DNA of 64,000 nucleotides from Flavobacterium solisilvae (GTDB taxonomy: Bacteria > Bacteroidota > Bacteroidia > Flavobacteriales > Flavobacteriaceae): the NCBI RefSeq assembly GCF_012911605.1, contig NZ_JAAMPT010000201.1:29843-93842 (forward strand), read 5' to 3'. Under the pieces are notes generated by a model. It was not told the origin of the DNA. It worked only from the letters and a program-made list of their open reading frames with translations, and ran no database searches. This document shows positions 44,185-54,672 of the stretch, piece after piece. Position 1 is the first letter of the stretch, and every line of letters starts with the position of its first letter. Made by a program: the position numbers and the translations under genes.

Positions 44185-44595
44185 TTAATTGCTTTGTGTG
44201 TTATCTAATTGTCCTAATACGATTGTTACGTGATTAGAACGTTTTCTAATTCTGTGTGCTCTTCCTTGTGGAGCTGGACGAAGTCTTTTCAACATCATTC
44301 CACCATCTACAGTGATTGTTTTAACAAATAAGCCTGCTTCAGCTACATTTCCTTCTGCATTTTTCTGCTCCCAATTGTTGATTGCAGATAACAAAAGTTT
44401 TTCTAACTTTCTTGAAGCTTCTTTTGAGCTAAATCTTAATATATTTAAAGCTCTTTCCACTTTTTGACCTCTTACCAAGTCTGCTACTAAGCGCATTTTT
44501 CTAGGTGAAGTAGGGCAATTGTTTAATTTAGCAAATGCTATAGACTTGTTAGCCTCTTTTCTTGCGTCTGCAGTTTCTCTTTTACGAACTCCCAT
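44185..44595 (-). CDS. rplV: 50S ribosomal protein L22
   Basis: 136 residues ([42 protein letters not shown]); its beta-hairpin lines the peptide tunnel. 6 bp after rpsS. Confidence 0.98.
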   Translation of the reverse strand: MGVRKRETADARKEANKSIAFAKLNNCPTSPRKMRLVADLVRGQKVERALNILRFSSKEASRKLEKLLLSAINNWEQKNAEGNVAEAGLFVKTITVDGGMMLKRLRPAPQGRAHRIRKRSNHVTIVLGQLDNTQSN

Positions 44596-44601
44596 TGCTT
44601 C

Positions 44602-44880
44602 TTATTTTTTACCTTTATTTTTTGCTCCAGCATGACCCCTAAAAGATCTTGTTGGTGAAAACTCTCCTAATTTGTGTCCTACCATGTTCTCAGTTACATA
44701 AACTGGAACAAATTGACGACCATTGTGAACTGCGATAGTTTGTCCAACGAAATCTGGTGTAATCATTGAAGCTCTAGACCATGTCTTAACAACTCCTTTA
44801 TTTCCTCCAGCAATGTTTTCCTGAACTTTTTTATCTAATTTATAGTGAACAAATGGTCCTTTTTTTAATGAACGTGCCAT
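44602..44880 (-). CDS. rpsS: 30S ribosomal protein S19
   Basis: 92 residues ([51 protein letters not shown]). Head protein near S13. 10 bp after rplB. Confidence 0.98.
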   Translation of the reverse strand: MARSLKKGPFVHYKLDKKVQENIAGGNKGVVKTWSRASMITPDFVGQTIAVHNGRQFVPVYVTENMVGHKLGEFSPTRSFRGHAGAKNKGKK

Positions 44881-44890
44881 GTCTATCTAA

Positions 44891-45715
44891 TTATTTCTTT
44901 CTGCGTTCTACAATATACTTGTTGCTCGGGTTAACTTTAGAACGAGTTCTATAACCTTTAGCTGGTAAACCTTTTCTAGAACGTGGATGACCTCCAGACG
45001 AACGTCCTTCTCCACCACCCATTGGGTGATCAACTGGGTTCATCGCAACTGGTCTTGTTCTTGGTCTTCTTCCTAACCATCTGCTTCTACCTGCTTTTCC
45101 AGATACAATCAATTGGTGATCTGAGTTAGAAACTGCTCCAATTGTAGCTGAACAAGTCAACAAAATTAATCTTGTTTCACCTGACGGCATTTTAATTGTT
45201 GCATATTTTCCATCTCTTGCCATTAACTGAGCAAATGTTCCTGCCGAACGAGCTATCGTAGCACCTTGACCTGGACGTAATTCAATACAAGAAATTACAG
45301 TTCCTAATGGAATTTTGCTTAAAGGCAAAGTATTTCCAATTTCAGGAGCTGCACCTTCACCAGATACTACAGTCTGCCCAACTTGTAAACCATTTTGAGC
45401 AATAATATATGTTTTTTCTCCATCAGCATACCAAAGTAATGCGATAAAAGCCGTTCTGTTTGGATCATATTCAATTGATTTTACTGTAGCTGGAACTCCA
45501 ACTTTAGTTCTTTTAAAATCAATGATACGATACCTTTGTTTGTGACCACCGCCTGTATAACGCATGGTCATTTTTCCTTGACTATTTCTACCGCCTGAGT
45601 TTTTTATCGGTGCGATCAATGATCTCTCCGGCTTATCAGTCGTGATGGCGTCAAAACCATTCACAACTCTAAAACGCTGACCAGGGGTAATAGGTTTTAA
45701 TTTTCTAACTGACAT
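44891..45715 (-). CDS. rplB: 50S ribosomal protein L2
   Basis: 274 residues: OB and SH3-like domains, and the C-terminal motif [20 protein letters not shown] with the His near the peptidyl-transferase centre. 6 bp after rplW. Confidence 0.98.
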   Translation of the reverse strand: MSVRKLKPITPGQRFRVVNGFDAITTDKPERSLIAPIKNSGGRNSQGKMTMRYTGGGHKQRYRIIDFKRTKVGVPATVKSIEYDPNRTAFIALLWYADGEKTYIIAQNGLQVGQTVVSGEGAAPEIGNTLPLSKIPLGTVISCIELRPGQGATIARSAGTFAQLMARDGKYATIKMPSGETRLILLTCSATIGAVSNSDHQLIVSGKAGRSRWLGRRPRTRPVAMNPVDHPMGGGEGRSSGGHPRSRKGLPAKGYRTRSKVNPSNKYIVERRKK

Positions 45716-45721
45716 TTTGTA

Positions 45722-46012
45722 TTAGATATTATTATAAAAATCTATTGTTTCTCCTTCTTTTACTTGAACGACAGCTTTCTTATAGCTATTCGTTTTTCCA
45801 CTGATTAAACCACTTTTAGTATATTTAGTAGTTCTATCAGCTCTATAGTTCATCGTGTTAACAGAAACAACTGAAATTCCGTAAGCAGCTTCAACAGCTT
45901 TCTTAATTTGAACTTTGTTTGCTTTTTTGTCAACAACAAAACCAAAACGATTGAAAACTTCACCTTCTTTGGTGATTTTTTCAGTGATGATAGGCTTAAT
46001 TATGATACTCAT
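45722..46012 (-). CDS. rplW: 50S ribosomal protein L23
   Basis: 96 residues (MSIIIKPIITEKITKEGEVFN, KVQIKKAVEAAYGISVVSVNT). Tunnel-exit docking site for trigger factor and SRP. 7 bp after rplD. Confidence 0.98.
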   Translation of the reverse strand: MSIIIKPIITEKITKEGEVFNRFGFVVDKKANKVQIKKAVEAAYGISVVSVNTMNYRADRTTKYTKSGLISGKTNSYKKAVVQVKEGETIDFYNNI

Positions 46013-46019
46013 GGTCTAA

Positions 46020-46649
46020 TTATTTGCTTAAATTTTCTTCAATTCCTTCTAAAGAACCCTCTAAAAGAACTAAATTATTAGCATTTAAAATCTCGTAAGT
46101 GCTTAATTCTGAATTAGTTACAACACTAGACGTTTTTAAATTACGTGACGACAAATATACATTTTTATTTGATTCACCCAACACAAATAAAGATTTTTTA
46201 TTTTCTAACCCTAAAGCTTTCAAAACATTGATGAAATTTTTAGTGTTTGGTGTTTCAAAATTAAAGTCTTCAACAACTACTAAATTTGATTCTTTTACTT
46301 TTAAAGAGAAAGCCGATTTACGAGCTAATCTTTTTAAACTTTTGTTCAATTTGAACGAATAGCTTCTTGGTCTTGGACCGAAAACTGTTCCTCCACCTTT
46401 GAACAATGGACTTTTCTTAGATCCTGCACGAGCAGTACCTGTACCTTTTTGTTTTTTAATCTTGCGCGTAGAACCTGCAACTTCTGCTCTTTCTTTAGCT
46501 TTGTGCGTTCCTTGTCTTTGATTTGCTAAGTATTGCTTAACATCAAGATATACTGCGTGATTATTTGGCTCAATGCCGAATACTGAATCAGAAAGTTGTA
46601 CTTTTCTTCCAGTATCTTTTCCGTTGATATCTAAAACTTTTACTTCCAT
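46020..46649 (-). CDS. rplD: 50S ribosomal protein L4
   Basis: 209 residues; the extended loop ([21 protein letters not shown]) reaches into the peptide tunnel. In E. coli L4 represses the S10 operon. Its start overlaps the rplC stop by one base. Confidence 0.98.
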   Translation of the reverse strand: MEVKVLDINGKDTGRKVQLSDSVFGIEPNNHAVYLDVKQYLANQRQGTHKAKERAEVAGSTRKIKKQKGTGTARAGSKKSPLFKGGGTVFGPRPRSYSFKLNKSLKRLARKSAFSLKVKESNLVVVEDFNFETPNTKNFINVLKALGLENKKSLFVLGESNKNVYLSSRNLKTSSVVTNSELSTYEILNANNLVLLEGSLEGIEENLSK

Positions 46650-47266
46650 TACTTCTGAATGATTACATAAGAGTTTTTGTGTCCAGGAATTGCTCCTTTA
46701 ACTACTAGTAGATTCTTTTCAGCAACTACTTTCAAAACTCTAAGATTTTGTACTTTTACATTATCTCCTCCCATTCTTCCTGCCATACGCATTCCTTTGA
46801 ATACACGTGATGGATAAGAAGATGCTCCTACAGAACCTGGTGCTCTTAAACGGTTATGTTGACCATGAGTAGCTTGTCCAACTCCACCAAAACCGTGACG
46901 TTTTACAACACCTTGGAAACCTTTACCTTTTGAAACACCTTGTACATCAACAAATTCTCCTTCGCTGAATACTTCCACAGTGATATTATCACCTAATTTG
47001 TAATTTTCTTCAAATCCTTGGAATTCAACGACTTTTTTCTTAGCAGAAGTTCCCGCTTTCTTAAAGTGACCTAAATCAGCTTTAGTAGCGTGTTTTTCTC
47101 CTTTGTCATCGAAACCAAGTTGAAGAGCTGAATACCCGTCAACCTCATTGGTTCTGACTTGGGTAACGACACAAGGTCCAGCTTCGATTACTGTACAAGG
47201 AATATTTTTCCCGTTTTCGTCGAAAATGCTTGTCATGCCGATTTTTTTTCCAATTAACCCAGACAT
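46649..47266 (-). CDS. rplC: 50S ribosomal protein L3
   Basis: 205 residues ([43 protein letters not shown] core). The long loop reaches the peptidyl-transferase centre. It is preceded by a 98-bp gap with a 13-bp hairpin, a possible control point. Confidence 0.98.
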   Translation of the reverse strand: MSGLIGKKIGMTSIFDENGKNIPCTVIEAGPCVVTQVRTNEVDGYSALQLGFDDKGEKHATKADLGHFKKAGTSAKKKVVEFQGFEENYKLGDNITVEVFSEGEFVDVQGVSKGKGFQGVVKRHGFGGVGQATHGQHNRLRAPGSVGASSYPSRVFKGMRMAGRMGGDNVKVQNLRVLKVVAEKNLLVVKGAIPGHKNSYVIIQK

Positions 47267-47309
47267 ATTAATAATTATTTAATGTTTATTTTTTATTTTT
47301 TCAACAAAG

Positions 47310-47349
47310 AAATAAGTATCAGAAATAAAATTACTCCTGATACTCATTT
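47310..47349 (-). promoter_or_regulatory. Hairpin in the rpsJ-rplC gap
   Basis: Plus-strand AAATAAGTATCAG (47310-47322) is complementary to CTGATACTCATTT (47337-47349), 13 bp with one wobble and a 14-nt loop. No T-run follows on the minus strand, so a regulatory or processing hairpin is more likely than a terminator. Confidence 0.55.
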
Positions 47350-47364
47350 CAGAAAATTGTATAC

Positions 47365-47670
47365 TTATACTTTGATTTCTACTTCAACTCCACTTGGCAA
47401 TTCAAGTTTCATTAAAGCATCGATAGTTTTCGAAGAAGAACTATAGATGTCTAGTAATCTTTTGTATGAACTTACCTCAAACTGCTCTCTTGCTTTTTTG
47501 TTAACGTGTGGAGAACGTAATACAGTAAATATTTTTTTGTGCGTAGGTAACGGAATTGGACCTGTTACAACAGCACCTGTGCTTTTCACAGTTTTTACGA
47601 TTTTTTCTGCTGATTTATCAACCAACATGTGATCGTAAGACTTTAATTTTATTCTAATTTTTTGACTCAT
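47365..47670 (-). CDS. rpsJ: 30S ribosomal protein S10
   Basis: 101 residues ([44 protein letters not shown] core). Also the NusE transcription antitermination factor. 11 bp after fusA; tuf, often found between them in other phyla, is absent. Confidence 0.98.
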   Translation of the reverse strand: MSQKIRIKLKSYDHMLVDKSAEKIVKTVKSTGAVVTGPIPLPTHKKIFTVLRSPHVNKKAREQFEVSSYKRLLDIYSSSSKTIDALMKLELPSGVEVEIKV

Positions 47671-47681
47671 CTTGATAAAAA

Positions 47682-49838
47682 TTAAGCGTTACCTTTTGCT
47701 TTTTTGATTACTTCTTCAGAAATATTTGAAGGAGTTTGCTCGTAGTGAGAGAATTCCATTGTAGAAGTTGCTCTACCTGAAGACAATGTTCTTAATGTAG
47801 TTACATATCCAAACATTTCAGATAATGGCACGTTAGCTTTGATAGTTTTAGCTCCATTTCTGTCGCCCATATCATTTACTTGACCTCTTCTTCTATTTAA
47901 ATCTCCAACAATATCACCCATATTTTCTTCTGGAGTAATAACTTCGATTTTCATGATTGGCTCAAGAATAACTGCACCAGCAGCTTTTGCTACTTCTTTG
48001 TAACCCATTTTCGCTGCTAATTCGAAAGAAAGAGCATCCGAGTCAACTGGGTGATAAGATCCGTCTAACAAGGTTACTTTTAAACTATCAACAGTATATC
48101 CAGCTAATGGTCCTGTTTTCATTGCTTCTTTGAAACCTTTTTCAACAGCAGGAATATATTCTTTAGGAACGTTTCCTCCTTTTACCTCATTAACAAACTG
48201 TAATCCCATTGGAGCTTTTCCATCTACTAAATCAGCTGGCTCTAATCGGAATACAATATCACCAAATTTACCACGACCTCCAGATTGTTTTTTGTAAACT
48301 TCTCTGTGTTGTGCTGATTTTGTAAACGCCTCTTTATATTCAACTTGTGGTTCACCTTGGTTTACCTCAACTTTAAACTCACGCTTCATACGATCTACAA
48401 GAATATCCAAGTGTAACTCACCCATTCCTGAGATAATTGTTTGTCCAGAAGCTTCGTCAGTTCTCACTGTAAATGTTGGATCTTCTTCTGCTAATTTAGC
48501 TAAAGCCATACCCATTTTATCAACGTCTGCCTTAGTTTTTGGCTCGATAGCGATACCGATTACCGGATCTGGGAATTTCATTGACTCAAGAATAATTGGG
48601 TGTTTTTCATCACACATTGTATCTCCAGTCTTGATATCTTTAAATCCAACTGCTGCACCAATATCACCTGCTTCGATATACTCGATTGGGTTTTGCTTGT
48701 TAGCATGCATTTGATAGATACGAGAAATTCTTTCTTTGTTTCCAGAACGTGTGTTCAAGATATATGAACCAGCATCTAAACGACCTGAATAAGCACGGAA
48801 GAAAGCCAAACGGCCAACATAAGGATCAGTAGCAATTTTAAATGCTAAAGCCGCAAACGGCTCTTTTACATCTGGACGACGCAAGATTTTAGTTTGATCT
48901 TCTTCTAATAAATCAGCATCATCAGGGTGAATACCTTCGATACCTTCTTTATCCAATGGAGATGGAAGATATTTACATACAGCATCCAACATGAATTGAA
49001 CTCCTTTGTTTTTGAAAGAAGAACCAGCGATCATAGGAATGATAGCCATATCAATTGTAGCAGCTCTTAAAGCAGCATTGATTTCTTCTTCAGTAATCGA
49101 ATCCGGATCTTCCATGTATTTGTCAAGTAGATTTTCATCGTACTCAGCAACCGCTTCAATAAGGATATCTCTGTAATGCTTAACATCGTCAACCATATCA
49201 GCTGGAATTTCAACCACATCGAAAGTTGCACCTTGAGTAGCATCATGCCAAATAATAGCTTGATTTTTTACTAAATCAACTACCCCTTTGAAATCATTTT
49301 CTTCACCAATTGGCAAAGTGATTGCAACAGCATTTGATTTTAGCATATCTCTAACTTGCTGACATACGCTCAAGAAGTTAGAACCTTGACGATCCATTTT
49401 GTTTACGAATCCCATACGTGGAACTCTATATTGATCAGCAAGTCTCCAGTTAGTTTCTGACTGTGGCTCAACACCATCAACCGCACTAAATAAGAAAACT
49501 AACCCATCCAATACACGTAAAGAACGGTTTACCTCTACAGTAAAATCAACGTGTCCTGGAGTATCAATAATATTAAAGTGGTAAGGTTTTGACTCTGGAG
49601 TCATTTTACCTTGCACAGTTGGAAAATTCCATTCACAAGTTGTAGCTGCAGAAGTAATTGTAATACCTCTTTCTTGCTCTTGCGCCATCCAGTCCATTGT
49701 TGCAGCACCATCGTGTACTTCACCAATTTTGTGTGATTTTCCAGTGTAAAATAATATACGCTCAGTTGTTGTTGTTTTACCAGCATCAATGTGAGCCGCA
49801 ATACCAATATTTCTTGTAAATTTTAAATCTCTAGCCAT
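47682..49838 (-). CDS. fusA: Elongation factor G
   Basis: 718 residues, GTPase that drives ribosomal translocation. G1 loop AHIDAGKTT (residues 15-23), switch [13 protein letters not shown]3 DTPGHVDF, G4 NKMD. Domains II-V are complete through the C-terminal [21 protein letters not shown] segment. 10 bp after rpsG, 11 bp before rpsJ. Confidence 0.98.
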   Translation of the reverse strand: MARDLKFTRNIGIAAHIDAGKTTTTERILFYTGKSHKIGEVHDGAATMDWMAQEQERGITITSAATTCEWNFPTVQGKMTPESKPYHFNIIDTPGHVDFTVEVNRSLRVLDGLVFLFSAVDGVEPQSETNWRLADQYRVPRMGFVNKMDRQGSNFLSVCQQVRDMLKSNAVAITLPIGEENDFKGVVDLVKNQAIIWHDATQGATFDVVEIPADMVDDVKHYRDILIEAVAEYDENLLDKYMEDPDSITEEEINAALRAATIDMAIIPMIAGSSFKNKGVQFMLDAVCKYLPSPLDKEGIEGIHPDDADLLEEDQTKILRRPDVKEPFAALAFKIATDPYVGRLAFFRAYSGRLDAGSYILNTRSGNKERISRIYQMHANKQNPIEYIEAGDIGAAVGFKDIKTGDTMCDEKHPIILESMKFPDPVIGIAIEPKTKADVDKMGMALAKLAEEDPTFTVRTDEASGQTIISGMGELHLDILVDRMKREFKVEVNQGEPQVEYKEAFTKSAQHREVYKKQSGGRGKFGDIVFRLEPADLVDGKAPMGLQFVNEVKGGNVPKEYIPAVEKGFKEAMKTGPLAGYTVDSLKVTLLDGSYHPVDSDALSFELAAKMGYKEVAKAAGAVILEPIMKIEVITPEENMGDIVGDLNRRRGQVNDMGDRNGAKTIKANVPLSEMFGYVTTLRTLSSGRATSTMEFSHYEQTPSNISEEVIKKAKGNA

Positions 49839-49848
49839 TTCTTAAATA

Positions 49849-50325
49849 TTAAAATCTGAAGTGAGAGAATGCTTTATTTGCTTCTGCCATTTTGTGAGTA
49901 TCCATTCTCTTTTTAACAGCAGCACCTTCTTCTTTAGCCGCAGCTAAAATTTCAGAAGCTAATTTTCCAGCCATTGACTTTTCATTTCTTCTTCTAGCAT
50001 AAAGTATCATCCACTTCATTGCCATAGAAATTTTTCTGTCTGGTCTAATTTGCATTGGAATTTGAAATGTTGCTCCACCAACTCTACGACTACGTACTTC
50101 TACGTGAGGCATAACATTAGTTAACGCATCTTTCCATACTTCTAACGCTGATTTTTCATCATTGTTTTTCTTTGTCTCTACGATGTCAATTGCATCATAA
50201 AATACTTTAAAAGCTGTAGATTTTTTACCATCCCACATTAAGTTGTTTACAAAACGTGTTACCAATTGGTCGTTAAACCTTGGATCTGGTAAAAGAGGTC
50301 TTTTCTTCGCTGCTCTTTTTCTCAT
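49849..50325 (-). CDS. rpsG: 30S ribosomal protein S7
   Basis: 158 residues ([60 protein letters not shown]). Head assembly initiator; in E. coli it regulates the str operon. 25 bp after rpsL. Confidence 0.98.
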   Translation of the reverse strand: MRKRAAKKRPLLPDPRFNDQLVTRFVNNLMWDGKKSTAFKVFYDAIDIVETKKNNDEKSALEVWKDALTNVMPHVEVRSRRVGGATFQIPMQIRPDRKISMAMKWMILYARRRNEKSMAGKLASEILAAAKEEGAAVKKRMDTHKMAEANKAFSHFRF

Positions 50326-50350
50326 GTCTTTTCTTTTTGAGTTTTAAAAA

Positions 50351-50734
50351 TTACTTTTTCGCCTCTTTTGGACGTTTTGCACCATACTTAGATCTTCTTT
50401 GCGTTCTTCCAGCTACACCTGAGGTATCAAGCGCACCACGAACGATGTGGTATCTAACTCCTGGTAAATCTTTTACTCTTCCGCCTCGCACTAATACTAT
50501 CGAGTGCTCTTGTAGATTATGTCCTTCTCCTGGGATGTAGGCATTCACTTCATTTCCATTAGTCAAACGTACACGCGCAACTTTACGCATTGCAGAGTTT
50601 GGTTTTTTTGGAGTAGTAGTGTAAACACGCGTACAAACACCTCTTCTTTGAGGACAAGAATCTAAAGCAACCGATTTACTCTTCTTAGTGATTTGAGTTC
50701 TTCCTGTTCTTACTAATTGTTGAATTGTTGGCAT
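50351..50734 (-). CDS. rpsL: 30S ribosomal protein S12
   Basis: 127 residues from ATG 50734 ([20 protein letters not shown]). The frame is open further upstream, but that part runs through the promoter and leader. The decoding-centre loop [12 protein letters not shown] carries Lys43 and [10 protein letters not shown] carries Lys88, both unaltered residues associated with streptomycin sensitivity. Asp89 is the usual RimO methylthiolation site. First gene of the supercluster. Confidence 0.98.
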
Positions 50735-50787
50735 AATTAATACTAAAAATTTCTTATGTTTTAAATTTACCCTATTTTTAGGGGTTG

Positions 50788-50817
50788 CAAATGTAGTAAT
50801 TATTTTTATCAAAACAA
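50788..50817 (-). promoter_or_regulatory. Promoter of the ribosomal supercluster (TTG-N19-TACATTTG)
   Basis: Minus-strand TTG (50817-50815) and TACATTTG (50795-50788), 19 bp apart, a full consensus. The leader of about 47 nt begins with a small CCCTA/TAGGG hairpin (50768-50785 region). Confidence 0.75.
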
Positions 50818-50916
50818 ATCTTAATTCATTAATTTTCAAATAGATTATTTTTAAATTATTTTCTAATACTAAAGTTTGTTTTTTTACGTTAATTTGAAAC
50901 CTGATAATCATTAAAA

Positions 50917-52575
50917 TTGAAAAGATTTATCTTCATACTCTTTTTTATTCTTTGTAACCAAATCAGCTTTGGTCAAAATTTCTATTTGAAAATAACTTCC
51001 GATAAAGAAAATGAAACCAAAACAATTGATTCTATCGGATACAAAAGCAAGCATTTAAGTGTAAAAAGTCTATTAGATGAAAAAAACTTGTTTGCAAAAC
51101 AGTTAACACAGTTTGGTTTTTATGATTTTCGGGAACTGGAAAGCAAAAAAGAAAATGATTCTGTTTTTAGTTTCAAATTTAACATTGGCAACCAAACAAA
51201 ATCGATACATATATATATAGGTAAAGAAAATGAATTTAGCGAATTGTTTCCTGACGAAAATCCATTTCAAATTCCTGTTGCCGAAAGTGAAGCATTTCTG
51301 AACTCGATTATAAAAAAACTCGAAACCAAAGGTTATTCCATGAGCAAAGTTTCGCTAGAAAATATCGAACGCGAAAATAATTTTATCAAAGCCAATTTAA
51401 AAATTGATACTGGCAAAAAAAGACAAGTCAACAACATCGTGATTAATGGCGTTGATAAATTTCCTGAAAGCCACAAAAAGAATTTAATTCGATTATATAA
51501 AAACAAAGTTTTCAATCAGCAAACGCTTGAAAAACTTCACAACGATATCGAAAAATACCGTTTTGTAAAACAAACTAAATATCCTGAAATTTTATTCACC
51601 CAAGATTCTACAAAAATATACGTCTATCTAGAAAAAGCAAAAGCCAATACTTTTGACGGCTACATTGGTTTTACAAACGACGAACAAGACAAAGTAGTAT
51701 TTAGCGGTTATGTTGATTTAATTTTGAATAATGTTCTAAATTCGGGTGAAAAACTTTCCCTATTTTGGAAAAGCGATGGTCAAGAGCAACGAACCTTTAA
51801 CCTTGGTACCGAAATTCCATATATTTTCAAAAGTCCGTTTGGAATTAAAGCCAATTTGAATATTTTCAAACAAGACAGCACATTTCAAAACACGCGAACA
51901 GCTTTGGATATAGGTTACTATTTCAATTATACAACACGAGCTTATATTGGTTATCAATCCAACGAATCGAGCGATATTCAAAACGCAAACACCTTTTCGT
52001 TAAGCGATTTTGAAAGCACATTTTACACAACAGGATTTGAATACACCAACTTCAAAATTGACGATTTTCTTTTCCCAGAAAAAACCTATTTTGAAATCAA
52101 ATTTGGAACTGGAAAACGAGAATCAAACATCGAAAACACCAATCAATTTTTTGGAAATCTAGTTTTCAGACACAATCTCTATTTGAACGATAAAAACATC
52201 ATCAATATTAAATCGCAGAATTTCTATTTGCAAAGCACTAATTATTTAGTCAACGAACTTTTTAGATTTGGCGGCATCAATTCCATTCGCGGGTTTAACG
52301 AAAACTCGCTTCAAGGAAACCTCTTAACTTCCATTTTAACCGAATATCGCTATGTACTTTCACCTAGTCTTTATGCGCATTCCATCATTGATTATGGTTA
52401 TTTTAAAGACAACACTTCGAATACTAGCGATACCTTATTAGGACTTGGTTTTGGCATTGGACTTCAAACCAAAAACGGATTATTCAACCTAATTTATGCC
52501 AACGGAAGCACCAAAGAACAAACCGCAAAACTATCTAATTCGATAGTTCACATCAGCTTGAAAGCAAACTTTTAA
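50917..52575 (+). CDS. Omp85-superfamily outer-membrane protein (BamA/ShlB/TamA-like)
   Basis: 552 residues: a signal peptide (1-19, ending ISFGQ), an N-terminal region with at least one POTRA-like domain (about 150-232, [22 protein letters not shown]) and a 16-strand-type barrel. The barrel carries the loop-6 signature SIRGF (about 456-460), characteristic of Omp85 proteins, and ends in the aromatic strand ISLKANF. It is much shorter than BamA (which has five POTRAs), so protein or lipid secretion/insertion is the guess. The start is TTG at 50917, with no ATG nearby. Divergent from rpsL. Confidence 0.87.
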   Translation: MKRFIFILFFILCNQISFGQNFYLKITSDKENETKTIDSIGYKSKHLSVKSLLDEKNLFAKQLTQFGFYDFRELESKKENDSVFSFKFNIGNQTKSIHIYIGKENEFSELFPDENPFQIPVAESEAFLNSIIKKLETKGYSMSKVSLENIERENNFIKANLKIDTGKKRQVNNIVINGVDKFPESHKKNLIRLYKNKVFNQQTLEKLHNDIEKYRFVKQTKYPEILFTQDSTKIYVYLEKAKANTFDGYIGFTNDEQDKVVFSGYVDLILNNVLNSGEKLSLFWKSDGQEQRTFNLGTEIPYIFKSPFGIKANLNIFKQDSTFQNTRTALDIGYYFNYTTRAYIGYQSNESSDIQNANTFSLSDFESTFYTTGFEYTNFKIDDFLFPEKTYFEIKFGTGKRESNIENTNQFFGNLVFRHNLYLNDKNIINIKSQNFYLQSTNYLVNELFRFGGINSIRGFNENSLQGNLLTSILTEYRYVLSPSLYAHSIIDYGYFKDNTSNTSDTLLGLGFGIGLQTKNGLFNLIYANGSTKEQTAKLSNSIVHISLKANF

Positions 52576-52615
52576 ACTCTTAAACACATAACCTTTTAAA
52601 CTTCTTAAAAAAGTT

Positions 52616-52623
52616 TACCTTTG
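52616..52623 (+). promoter_or_regulatory. Candidate -7 element (TACCTTTG), possibly leaderless rlmB
   Basis: Only 4 bp separate the box from the ATG at 52628, so transcription would start at or next to the start codon. No TTG at -33. Confidence 0.4.
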
Positions 52624-52627
52624 CGGC

Positions 52628-53362
52628 ATGGAAAAAGAAAACCAAATCTTCGGAATTAGAGCAATAATTGAAGCTATTTCGGCTGGAAAAGAAATTGACA
52701 AAGTTTTTATTCAAAGCGATGCACAAGGCGATTTGATGAAAGAATTAATGAAAGTGATAAAAAAAAACAGCATCAATTTCAGTTACGTTCCCGTTGAAAA
52801 ATTAAACCGATTAACCCCAAATAATCACCAAGGTGCTGTGGCAACCATTGCTCCAATTACGTTTGTAAAACTAGAAACACTAGTTGATAGCGTTGTAGAA
52901 AGTGGAAAAATGCCATTGTTTTTAATCCTTGACCAATTAAGCGATGCTCGAAATTTTGGTGCCATCATCAGAACAGCAGAATGCACAGGAGTTGACGGCA
53001 TTATTGTTCAAAAAACAGGTTCGGCTCCAGTAAATGGCGATACTGTAAAAACTTCGGCTGGCGCGGTTTTCAACGTACCAATTTGCAAAGTTGACCATAT
53101 CAAAGACGCTATTTTTTACCTTCAAGGAAGCGGAATAAAAACCGTTGCTGCCACCGAAAAAACAGACAACAAGCTTTACGACATTTCACTCAACGAACCC
53201 GTTGCCATCATCATGGGAAGTGAAGATCGCGGCATCAATCCATCGGTTTTAAAAATCGTTGATGAAGCGGCAAAATTGCCAATGTTTGGCACCATCGGTT
53301 CGCTAAATGTTTCCGTGGCTTGCGGCGCGTTTTTGTATGAAACTGTTCGTCAAAGAGGTTAA
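52628..53362 (+). CDS. rlmB: 23S rRNA (guanosine-2'-O-)-methyltransferase RlmB / TrmH family
   Basis: 244 residues. An N-terminal L30e-like RNA-binding domain (about 1-80; QIFGIRAIIEAISAGKEIDKV) is joined to the SPOUT domain with its three motifs: LSDARNFGAIIRTAECTGVDG, VAIIMGSEDRGINPSVL and GSLNVSVACGAFLYE (trefoil knot, SAM site). RlmB modifies G2251 of E. coli 23S rRNA; other TrmH-family targets remain possible. The gene is downstream of the Omp85 gene by 52 bp. Confidence 0.92.
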   Translation: MEKENQIFGIRAIIEAISAGKEIDKVFIQSDAQGDLMKELMKVIKKNSINFSYVPVEKLNRLTPNNHQGAVATIAPITFVKLETLVDSVVESGKMPLFLILDQLSDARNFGAIIRTAECTGVDGIIVQKTGSAPVNGDTVKTSAGAVFNVPICKVDHIKDAIFYLQGSGIKTVAATEKTDNKLYDISLNEPVAIIMGSEDRGINPSVLKIVDEAAKLPMFGTIGSLNVSVACGAFLYETVRQRG

Positions 53363-53400
53363 AAGTTGCGAGTTTCGAGTTGAAACTTACAAGATAATTT
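53363..53400. repeat. Degenerate AACTCGCAAC-type tract
   Basis: AAAGTTGCGAGTTTCGAGTTGAAAC right after the rlmB stop is the reverse complement of the AACTCGCAAC words upstream of the 17094 gene. Confidence 0.5.
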
Positions 53401-53520
53401 GAAGCGAATCGCTCGGGATTTATCAGTAAACCGTTTTCCCGCTTTTCGTTATATTTTTACACCTGTCAGGTTTTAAAAACCTAACAGGTGTAAAAGATAC
53501 CACTTCAATCGGGGCTAAAA
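53401..53520 (-). repeat. AGCCCCGAT-type intergenic element, copy E (long form, nested palindrome)
   Basis: The head (TTTTAGCCCCGATTGAAGTGG on the minus strand) begins at 53520, 7 bp after the rhomboid stop. The tail ends GATTCGCTTC at 53401. The central slot (53455-53495) is a near-perfect palindrome built from ACACCTGTCAGG and its complement, nearly identical to that in copy F. Confidence 0.9.
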
Positions 53521-53526
53521 AAGCAA

Positions 53527-54318
53527 CTATTCTTCTTTTTTGTTATCGTCTGTAGTTTCTTTAAAAACATAAACATAATTCACTTTTGGCGGAAAAACTT
53601 CTTCTTCAACAACTTCAAGCTCTTCCGGTTTTGGAGGATTTACAAAGTTTCCATTTTCGTCAAATCGTTTCATGAACGCATCTTCCATTGGGTTGAAATC
53701 GGGTTTTTCCCATTCGTATTTTATGGATTCTTTGTAATCGGGTGTTTTGAACAAAACAGCAAAAGCAAAACCTGTTAAAAATCCAGCCAAATGTCCTTCC
53801 CAAGAAATATTGTTTCCATCAGAAAGTTCAGGACTTGGAAAAACATACCAAACCATTCCGCCATAAATCATTACAACCGTTAACGACAAAGCCATCAATC
53901 GAAAATATTGCGTCATCATTCCTTTAAAGAAAATAAAAGAAACCAATACATAAATCAATCCACTGGCGCCAATATGATACGAACTTCGACCAATTATCCA
54001 TGTGATTAAACCAGAAAACAGAATACCGTACAAAAGTACTTTCAACGAAATATCGCGGTAAAAATAAATCAAAGCAGCTGTTAAAATAAAAAGCGGAAAA
54101 CTGTTATTGGCAATATGTGATAAATCACCATGTAAAAACGGACTAAACAAAACACCTTGCAATCCTGAGAAAGTTCTCGGAAAAATTCCGTGTTGCGTCA
54201 AATTGAGGTTAAATCTATGTTCAATATAAAATACTATCCAAATGAGTAGCAACAAAAAAGTTGGCACTATCCAAACCGAAGGTGTAAATTTAAAATGGTT
54301 GATTTCGTTGTTATGCAT
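53527..54318 (-). CDS. Rhomboid-family intramembrane serine protease
   Basis: 263 residues with six transmembrane helices (about 12-31, 70-85, 95-111, 118-133, 141-160 and 173-190). The catalytic dyad is Ser119 in the GASG motif and His176 in GHLAGF. The HGDLSHIANN segment (63-72) is the typical helix-2 region. The acidic cytosolic C-terminal tail (about 200-263, PPKPEELEVVEEEV) has no known domain. Cuts transmembrane segments of unknown clients. It is bracketed by inverted copies of the AGCCCCGAT-type repeat. Confidence 0.93.
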   Translation of the reverse strand: MHNNEINHFKFTPSVWIVPTFLLLLIWIVFYIEHRFNLNLTQHGIFPRTFSGLQGVLFSPFLHGDLSHIANNSFPLFILTAALIYFYRDISLKVLLYGILFSGLITWIIGRSSYHIGASGLIYVLVSFIFFKGMMTQYFRLMALSLTVVMIYGGMVWYVFPSPELSDGNNISWEGHLAGFLTGFAFAVLFKTPDYKESIKYEWEKPDFNPMEDAFMKRFDENGNFVNPPKPEELEVVEEEVFPPKVNYVYVFKETTDDNKKEE

Positions 54319-54362
54319 TATATAAAAAACACTTCGGCTAGCTTGGTGTGATTTTGTTTAAT

Positions 54363-54370
54363 CAAAAATA
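54363..54370 (-). promoter_or_regulatory. Candidate -7 element (TATTTTTG) for the rhomboid gene
   Basis: Minus-strand TAnnTTTG box 44 bp before the ATG at 54318; no TTG at the right distance. Confidence 0.3.
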
Positions 54371-54408
54371 CAACCAAAAATTATTTAATGCTATTTTGTC
54401 ATACGCTG

Positions 54409-54481
54409 TTGTCATTCCGACGAAGGAGGAATCTCATCAAATTATCTAGATTATGTGATCCCTCCTTCGTCGGAATGACAA
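54409..54481. repeat. Palindrome with TGTCATTCCGACGAAGGAGG arms
   Basis: Arms at 54409-54429 and 54461-54481 are complementary over about 20 bp (one bulged A) around an AT-rich 30-bp middle. Its first ten bases (TGTCATTCCG) are shared with the GIY-YIG-associated repeat ends, suggesting a sister family. Together with copy F it fills the 354-bp spacer between the divergent rhomboid and rarA genes. Confidence 0.85.
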
Positions 54482-54532
54482 AAAACTGAAAAACAAAGCT
54501 GAAAAGAAACCAAAAGTTTGGATTTTAGCCCT

Positions 54533-54641
54533 GATTGAAGTGGTATCTTTTACACCTGTCAGGTTTTAAAAACCTGACAGGTGTAAAAATATAACGGAAA
54601 GCAGGAAAATGGAAAACAAAAAAGTGCGAACCATTCGCTCC
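54533..54641 (+). repeat. AGCCCCGAT-type intergenic element, copy F (long form, nested palindrome)
   Basis: Plus-strand head TTTTAGCCCTGATTGAAG at 54533, central palindrome at 54548-54588 (ACACCTGTCAGG type), AACGGAAAGCAGGAAAATGG, and tail CCATTCGCTCC at 54641 followed by nine A residues. Inverted partner of copy E around the rhomboid gene. Confidence 0.9.
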
Positions 54642-54672
54642 AAAAAAAAATTAAAAACCTTATTTTTACGCC

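Noticed and set aside
50735..50911. 59-residue N-terminal extension of rpsL
   Set aside because: It would run through the consensus promoter and leader hairpin; S12 starts at MPTIQQL.
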